Positions 57,801-64,000 of a stretch of 64,000 nt of DNA are shown here, piece by piece. The translations under genes and the position numbers were made by a program. Origin of the DNA: Brachionus koreanus (Eukaryota > Rotifera > Eurotatoria > Ploima > Brachionidae); contig PJRA01000077.1 of assembly GCA_016987375.1 (NCBI GenBank), forward strand, positions 231,923 through 295,922, read 5' to 3'. The number at the start of each line of letters is the position of its first letter. Position 1 is the first letter of the stretch. A model generated the notes under the pieces. That model saw only the letters and a list, made by a program, of their open reading frames with translations. It did no database searches and was not told the origin of the DNA.

Positions 57801-60800
57801 ATTTTGATAAAACAATTATTTAATTTGGGTTTAAAAATTTTAGTTAAAAAGAATAACTTGAAAAAATTAAAACGTATTTTGTTGACCATTCTTTTTTTTT
57901 TTCGTTATTATAATTTGATCATGAGAAAACTTTTCTTTTTAAACAGTAATTTTAACAATCAAAATTAGAAGAACTTAATGGTTCTGTTTACCATACAAAA
58001 TGAGCTACGAGACAAAGTTAATATTTTACGAATTGATTTAAGCATGAAGCCACTAATTAGTGTAAATTTTTGCACAATTGTATATTCAGTGTATTTGGAC
58101 TTGAAAAATTATTATTTAAAAGAATTACTAGCTTTTTTTTTTATTTCAAATATACTTGGGACCAGTAATTGGGTCACTACTTCATCGATTATGTCCCATG
58201 AAGTTTTCTAATTTTCATAAAAAAGCCTAGTTAAGATTTAGAAACATTTTAACATTGTGATAATTACACAATTCCAAACCACTAGCAAAATTGATTTGAT
58301 CCTCTGATAAAATCAATCAAGCTTAGCCTATATGTCTGTTTTTTGAGTTTTTTGATTTTTTTTATCTTCAAAAAGAATTAATTTTCTTTCAAATTGACAG
58401 TCAATGCATCGTCTATCATTTGCTATTTATGATTAAAATAATAAACTCTCTTTAACAAAACATTCAATGATTTTTTTATTCTAAAACTTTTTTTTTCTCC
58501 AAATTCATTTTTCAGTTCCTTATTATTTTTGTAACTGCAGATAAAACCACTAACATGTATATAAACCATTATTTTTGTTATTAAACTCGGATTCCAATAA
58601 AGCATTTTAAAGCAAAGTCTTTTTATTTATTAATCCCACAAAAGAAGTCTAAACAGGATCCAATACTTGTAACAATTCAAATTTTTAGACGGTCGAGTAG
58701 TGAAATGAGTGGGGATATGAATCCTCGACCTCCTCCGTTCGAGTCACTTCAATCACAGGAAAGAAACTAAACAATCAGTATTTGCAAATTATCAAATGAC
58801 CTTTACTCATCAAAATTTATTAACAAAGCTAACTGACTTTGTGTAGTTGTTCATCATGATTTGGCATGATTCGATATTCAACGATACATTGAATTTATGA
58901 GAAACTATTTTAAAAAAAAAATCTAGTTTTTTGAATCTATTTTCAAAATTATGATAGCAGAAATCAATGATTTGATAGAAAAGAAAAAGCCGAAAGGTAA
59001 AAGAGAGGAATCGCGATACAAAGAGAGGAATAACTAAAGACCATTGAGTTAAGAATTAAAGAATATCAAATACTTAAGACTTTTTTTTAACTAGTCAAAA
59101 TAAAATAATGAACTTCTTTGCACCTTTTTAACCCAAAAATAAAATCTTTATTTGCTTTTGTTTTTGCGAAAAAAAAAATCAATAATTAATTTGAAAAACT
59201 TAAAATTTCAATTTAAAAAAAAACAAAATTTTTATTAATGCATTAGAAAAATACATAATAGTAGTAGTAATAGTAAACAATGCTTCATGTTCAGATAAAG
59301 CTGATAAAATTTTTTTTGTTATTATTTATAAATTTTTCTAAGATTGTAAATATGTCAAAATGTTACATAATTTTTCTGATTAATTTATTCTTTTAGTGAA
59401 CAGATTACCTAGAATTATTCAGCAAAAAAAAAATTCATGTTTCTACGAAAGATAAATAATCAGGCTTTATTAATATTTACAAAAAAAATGGATAAAAAAT
59501 TTTCTATAAACTGCAAAGACTGTTGGAGTGGGTATTAACTTTGCCGAGAGTAATTTAGAAGTGTTAAACTTTCTAACCCGATTTAAAATCATTAGAGTGA
59601 AAAATCCGAGTTTTGCGTAGATTTTAAATGAGCAACTAGTCTAGCAAAAAACAAGTAACACAAACAAAAGAATATAATACTTAATCTTTTTAGAAAAGTT
59701 GAATTAAAATTATTTTCTAAAAATGAGAAAATTTTTTTGTTTAAAAAAAAAAATTTTTTCAAAATTTCTAGCCAATTTTTTTGATTTACTAAATTTAAAA
59801 AATAAATGTTCAAAGCACATATGATTATTTTTATCAGACCTTTTTTTTTTATTACCACAGCGCTTATAAGAATAAAAAATAAATTTTGTTACAATTTAAA
59901 AACTATGAATGAAATTAATATTGACTAAATATAATTACACCTTTAAATGATGAAAAAATTTTTTTTCCAAAATTTTAATTTATTTCAAATTATTTATGAA
60001 TTATGAATCCCATGACTTTAGCATAAAATGTATTCTATATACTATTCGATCTAAATTTTTACTTAAGTAAAAAAATTAAAAATTTCAAAATTTTATAAAA
60101 AAACTCAAGTCACGTGGCTCATTTAAATGTATGTTTGTTTATTTTACTAATCGCCCACTAAAGACAAAGCCATTTTACTTTTTTAACTAAACTCAAAATT
60201 AAAATAATAAATGATTTTTTTTCTGACAACTCTGGGCTTAGAAAACTTTCATTTTTTCCATGTCATTTAAAATTCAAATTTAAGTTATATCTTTCATTGC
60301 ACAATATTTGTTATTTTTTCTTAAATTTTTAATTTCGCTTATCAAAATTGATGCGAAACAAAACAACAACAACAACAACAAAATCTATAAATAAAATTCT
60401 TACATTTTTGAAAAATTTTTGTTGTGACATGTGGTTCAAATTGGAGGCAGGCTGCTGGCTATCGTATTCATTAAAACTAAGCTGAAAATTGGCACTTTGA
60501 TAATTTTGATAAGCTTGAGGATTGTTCGATTGAGGTTGATAATTTTGTCCTTGATTAAGCTGAAAATTGTTGGCGTGAAACGGATTTTGGCCTGGTCCAT
60601 GTGACACTGTTTGATTGATGCTCGAGTCGGACAGTGCCCTTGAATTTGTCTTATTACTAAAAGTTAAATCACTATTCAAAATTCACCTTCTAAATGGGTC
60701 TGTTTGGCTAGGAAGCTGGAGAAAAGAATTTTGTGTCGACTGCAAACTGTCTTTTTTGTTTTCGTCACGTTTTTTAGCTTTAACGGGTTGATACTGATTG

Positions 60801-61151
60801 GCATAGGTGCTTGATTGTTGATTATCGTACGTTACACTAATATGCTCATTGAAGTTCATTGACTCCTTTATTGAAAAATAAATATTTTTTTTTTAAACAA
60901 AAATTTAAACTACTTCAATTCGGTTTATTTTTTGAGAGCTTGACTCGCTCGGCTGGTTCATGTCCGACTGACTACCACTGTTGTTTGTTCGCTAAACATA
61001 CAAAATAACTAAGACTTTATCTAAATTTAACGAGTTAACTTACTACACGGGCCACTTCGCCCATTATGGAATTAAAAGCAGCATTGGCTTCAGCTTCCTT
61101 CTGATTTAGCAGCGCAATTTTTTCGCTAAATTTTCTCGGTCCACCAGCCAT
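54890..61151 (-). CDS. CRTC: CREB-regulated transcription coactivator
   Basis: Coactivator that enters the nucleus when dephosphorylated and binds the bZIP of CREB. Nine minus-strand exons (61151-61044, 60991-60914, 60865-60687, 60656-60404, 56436-56149, 55991-55506, 55454-55148, 55091-55012, 54952-54890) give 613 residues. The N-terminal CREB-binding helix is GPRKFSEKIALLNQKEAEAN. RALSDSSI matches the SIK/AMPK phospho-site (R-T-N-S-D-S-A-L in vertebrates), and GGSLPDLTAF is the second regulatory site. The middle is Gln/Asn/Ser/Pro-rich and disordered. NSIPNIILTYPAG followed by SQELSSDL is the conserved calcineurin/transactivation region, and the tail is acidic. The intron between exons 3 and 4 is 30 nt. 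The next intron is about 4 kb and contains another gene on the opposite strand. Confidence 0.94.
56549..57691 (+). CDS. intronless helix-hairpin-helix protein nested in CRTC intron (BAF-like C-terminus)
   Basis: Single open frame of 380 residues on the plus strand within CRTC's long intron. The first 200 residues are acidic and helical (start MDDDENIGEQEQHL; QQKILLKLINCLLG). Residues about 215-260 are Ser-rich with a basic cluster LKCKKIRRLSS, a probable nuclear signal. The C-terminus contains a helix-hairpin-helix, VNKLPGIGKVYANRLKEYKI, followed by SSLGDLVQFYE and further helices. This arrangement resembles barrier-to-autointegration factor (AGIG..L...L.., then a domain that ends in helices), so DNA or nucleosome binding is likely. 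Identity with BAF is not established. A polypyrimidine-AG directly before the ATG (56538-56547) could be a trans-splice or 5' UTR acceptor. Lack of introns suggests a retrocopy origin or a fast-evolving gene. Confidence 0.75.
   Translation: MDDDENIGEQEQHLTVLKNEYLFKNYLLVKILNSNLKNSGQVQQKILLKLINCLLGKSNQSGEQDLTRMQEIFNCLYLMCSKVYADFTISHEDIDLDIVEQKLESLVDQTDLDEETNFLSYVKKIFSPTMNKILDLLNLKKTSAFSAKSMEKLDNLVLRIIERLVQVCESSENQELQIVLKDIDYLMDYLKNMNQVQVEKKSREFMSKSCTTVIGADLKRKISLIENDTVTSSTSSMSILKCKKIRRLSSTSIRSVSSNELIENQISKELISNKRNQSLFYVINEVKNANKKKDKHFDVVSKLFPLSLSVNKLPGIGKVYANRLKEYKISSLGDLVQFYETKCARNRNKFCTSIKYMTFMKSDTISKLIRIMQTVLRKQR
57692..60403. other. remainder of the long CRTC intron
   Basis: Contains the second copy of the 51777 repeat (57902-57965), a SINE/LINE tail fragment (58558-58620), a tRNA-like Pol III module (58688-58760) and a (CAA)n run (60361-60380). 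The frame at 57978-58211 is not recognised. Otherwise empty. Confidence 0.6.
58558..58760 (+). mobile_element. SINE remnants: shared tail and a tRNA-like head
   Basis: 58558-58620 matches the tail of the SINE at 48819-49192 (TATATAAACCATTATTT, ATTCCAATAAAG, AAAGC.AAGTCT). About 70 bases further is a separate tRNA-like head with A-box-like GGTCGAGTAGTG (58691-58702) and B-box-like CCGTTCGAGTCAC (58735-58747). This probably records two insertions, the second headed by a different tRNA-like unit. Confidence 0.5.
60657..60686 (-). other. ultrashort 30-nt intron of CRTC
   Basis: The sequence GTGAATTTTG ... CTTTTAG separates TTTAGAAG from TAATAAGAC. Removal restores the phase between two CRTC exons (DPFRR / SNKTNSRALSD). 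Without removal the frame shifts or stops. The length is at the lower limit known for spliceosomal introns in animals. Confidence 0.7.
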
Positions 61152-62278
61152 ACTTTGGTTTTACTATGATTATCTATATATATTCTTTTTTTTTATATTC
61201 TATTAGTCCAAAATAAACTATTCACATCATTTTTAGAGTTATTTTTTTAAAGATTGATCTTTTCTCTTTTTTTTTAAGTCAATTTATCTAAATGGTTTAA
61301 ATTTTAAAAAGTCACACATCCTGAATTTTTAAACAAACTTGATTAAATTTAGAAATAAGTAACGAATATGTATAAGGCTCGCTTAAGTATCTTATCTTAT
61401 TTCTTTAGTAGTAAACAAATATCGAGCATGATTTTGACCTAGTTGAGGTTTATTTGTGTTTATCTAGATAAAAGTCTGAAAATAGAGAAAAAAAATATAA
61501 GAAAATAAATGAATAAAAAATTTAAACTAACTAAAATATCGATTGAAATAATCGTAGAGCTTTTTGTTGTTGTTGTGCTAGTGTGTTTCATTTTTTCCTT
61601 ATTAATAACAAAATAAAAAATAATAATTTTAATTTTGTTTTTGTTTTATGATAATTTTTTTTTTTTCAAGAAATGAATGAGCCAACACTGGTTGACAGCA
61701 AAGAGACAAGGACCCCACTGATCTCTTAATTACAACATCGCAATTTCGCAAAATTATCTTGATTAATTTTGTGGAGAATATTCACTGCGTTCTCAGTCTA
61801 AACATTTTTCGACATACATAATACTAAATTAAAAATTTCTCGGCATAGTTCTTCACTATTCATTCGCTCTCTCTCTCTCTTTTCTCTTTCCTCTCTCCTC
61901 TACTCTTTTCAATATTATGGAATAATTTTCTTTAAATTACAGGTAATATATCAAAATCAAGAGATATACACAAAGCTTTTATTAGAAATATATTTCAATT
62001 CAACTCTAATTTGATAATTTAAAATTTTTTTATTATTAAATCAATTTAACTAATTAATGCATCAAAAAATTATCGAGTCAATAACGAAAAAAATAAAATC
62101 TAAAATGATCCTACTACATTTTGTTAATATAGAAAAATAATTTCGAAATTAAAAAATTAAAGCTATGCTCATTAAGCTGATAAATTATTATAATTGTTAC
62201 CATGGTGAATTTAAATTTTTAAAAAAACATATTAATTTAACTTATTGAAATGAGAGGAAAAAAATTTAAAAACTGCTA
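61152..62278. promoter_or_regulatory. divergent upstream region of CRTC and DLEC1
   Basis: 1.1 kb with no gene between two oppositely oriented starts. It carries a CT-rich tract (61866-61910), matching the one before GIPC. No other element is recognised. Confidence 0.45.
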
Positions 62279-64000
62279 ATGAAAATGTCACTTTCGCCTC
62301 AAATGCCCAGCTCCCATAGTCTGAGAGACCCATCTACCCTTTTGCAGAGGCCCACATCGGCCAAAATACCCGACGTGTCTCACTTGCTTAACAGCATCTT
62401 TGGGTAAAAGCCCATAATAAAATTTAAAAAAAATAAATAATTTTTTTCTAAAAAGAGATAAATATAACAAAGAAAAGCTTAGTGTCGATGTTGTTAAAAA
62501 TTTGTCCATATCTTCTGATGTTGATAATCAATATCACAAGCGATATGTGCAAAAATTAAAAGAAGTAAAATAAAATTTGAGTTTTTTTTTTTTTATTAAA
62601 TAAAGAAAAATAAAATTAATTAATCAAGGCTCAATTGGTAAAAGAAAGTCGCATTCAAGAATATGCAATGTTAGAAAAGCATATACTTGAAGCACAGGCT
62701 AAAGCTTTGGCCTACGAAGACCGCGAAGAAGACAAAAGAATGAAGACTTGTCAAAATCCGGACCTGTATGGAGTTCCGCCAAGTAAATCTAAAATTTTGA
62801 TTCTTATTATTTTATTCTAATTAATTAAATTATTGTAGCCAAATCCTATTTTAGCTATTGCCTAGATGATGCTGTACTTAAAGACCACAATTTATTGGTA
62901 CCCAGCGACTACTATTTCAAGTCCAAAAGACCATTTGTACCAATGCCCAAAAGTATTTAAAATTTTTCAACTATTCAACTGTTAATTATTTGAAAAAATT
63001 AGATGAGGGGTCTCAGCGTTATCTGGATGAAACAGTGAGCTCTCGAGAACACTTTAAGAAAAAAGTTCTTCCGCCTATTAATTCATCCAAAAATTTTGAC
63101 ATCGAAGAACTCGGTGACATATGCAAAGAAGGCTCTGTAATATCCGACTATTATGACACCGATATTGACCAAGATAAAAATTTAAATGTTTAAAATTTTA
63201 TTTATTTTTTTTTTTAAAATTAAATTCTTTTTTTTTTGTTAGGAAAAAAAATTAAACAAAAAGCCCTACTGGAAAGACACATTGAGACAAGAGGAGCGTC
63301 TAAATGACCGCGACTACCTGAAAAAATTAGAAAATCGGACAAAATTTTTGACAAATCCTCGTCTAGAAGCTACCAGACTAGGCCAAATGTAAAAAAAATA
63401 GTCAACAACAAAAAAAATTTTTTAAACCTAATTTTTTCTTTTAATTTACAGATCTAAAGAGGCCGATTTGGTGTTCGATCTATTTCCCAAAATAATCAAT
63501 TTTGAAAAATACATAATCGGTAAAGTGTACGAGAGCACATTCGAGATACGCAATACGAGCACTGTTGCGCATCAGTTTAGGGCGATTCCGCCCAAAAGCC
63601 AATTTTTTAGTCTTAGCCTTGGCCAATATCCGCAGGGACAATCGCTGATCGCGCCTGGCCTCTCCGCCCAATTTAACATTAGATTTTCGCCCGACTCTCT
63701 ATGCTCGTTCGAAGACCAAATTCTCATCGAATGCTCGAACGGAAGCAAAGCTCTTCTGCCACTAATTGCCAAGCGCGAATCGCCTTGTTTAACAAGTAAA
63801 TTCAATTTTGTTGCCTAAGAAAATAAGAAAATTATTTAGGAAATAATCAACTAATTCACTCTTCTGAGATTCTTTTATTTTTATAAAAAAAAATTCTTGT
63901 AAAAACAAATTTATGATCACATAGCTAATTAAAAGAGAATGGGTTTAGCTAACTTCTACACAGATATATTCAAATATTGTTCTCCTAGAGAAAACAAGAG
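62279..64000 (+). CDS. DLEC1: DLEC1 / CFAP81-like axonemal protein, 5' part
   Basis: Ciliary protein with ASH/MSP-type immunoglobulin-like domains, associated with the axoneme. The 5' seven exons are visible: 62279-62403, 62456-62564, 62629-62782, 62839-62952, 63003-63187, 63243-63388 and 63452-63795, the last ending at a donor with an incomplete codon, so the gene continues past the window. About 392 residues are seen of a protein usually over 1,700. They include SHLLNSIFG, ESRIQEYAMLEKHILEAQAK, the marker SYFSYCLDDAVLKDHNLLVP, YLDETVSSREHF, NRTKFLTNPRLEATR and the first ASH-like domain KYIIGKVYESTFEIRNTSTV with LIAPGLSAQFNIRFSPDSLC. Every segment follows the order of vertebrate DLEC1. The start is the first ATG of exon 1; an in-frame ATG two codons later is possible. 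Confidence 0.92.

Noticed and set aside
57978..58211. 77-codon frame in the CRTC intron
   Set aside because: No motif, no exon context, and next to repeats. Probably incidental.

Overview
This is a very AT-rich eukaryotic window carrying 14 recognisable protein genes (one running off the right edge), two weakly supported small genes and three identical tRNA-Thr genes. Coding exons are split by short GT-AG introns, mostly about 45-60 nt. Intergenic DNA and the few long introns are packed with decayed transposable elements. The gene set (CRTC, GIPC, FBXW2, CSN4, PARN, and the ciliary/axonemal proteins AK9 and DLEC1) says bilaterian animal with motile cilia. The base composition, tiny introns and compact layout suit a small invertebrate such as a monogonont rotifer (Brachionus type). 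The species call is an inference and cannot be proved from the sequence alone.

Layout: 1-6.3 kb is gene-free apart from a roughly 0.67 kb foldback element. At 6.3-11.2 kb lie RPA2 (+), glutaryl-CoA dehydrogenase (+) and an SH3BGR-like protein (-) with a long acidic/arginine repeat tail. At 11.8-15.5 kb three identical tRNA-Thr(TGT) genes stand around PARN (-). GIPC (+) is at 17.4-18.5 kb. AK9 (+), about 1,901 residues in 12 exons, fills 20.9-31.0 kb, and its two long introns have collected repeats. At 33-35 kb there are two small uncertain genes. CSN4 (-) and pyridoxal kinase (+) are head to head at 37.4-40.2 kb. An M3-family oligopeptidase homologue (-) that has lost zinc-binding and transition-state residues spans 40.3-46.3 kb, head to head with FBXW2 (+) at 46.5-48.4 kb. 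STOML2 (-) is at 49.6-50.8 kb. A transposon graveyard (Tc1/mariner plus two non-LTR families) fills 51-54.8 kb. CRTC (-) spans 54.9-61.2 kb and holds an intronless helix-hairpin-helix gene on the opposite strand in its long intron. DLEC1 (+) starts at 62.3 kb and continues beyond the window.

How the genes relate: this is a normal euchromatic neighbourhood of housekeeping and signalling genes, not an operon or island. Mitochondrial functions recur (GCDH, STOML2, probably the M3 homologue), as do ciliary ones (AK9, DLEC1) and protein-turnover ones (CSN4 and FBXW2, both linked to cullin-RING ligases). The neighbours do not otherwise form a pathway. For every complete gene I joined exons by hand so that GT-AG splice sites, reading phase and homology agreed. 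In each multi-exon case the summed exon length is a multiple of three.

Most unusual items: the catalytically dead-looking M3 peptidase homologue, the SH3BGR repeat tail, the nested helix-hairpin-helix gene, introns of only 30 and 32 nt, a tRNA-derived SINE inserted in another repeat, and several dispersed repeat families represented more than once in the window. I did not find a convincing new multi-gene system.
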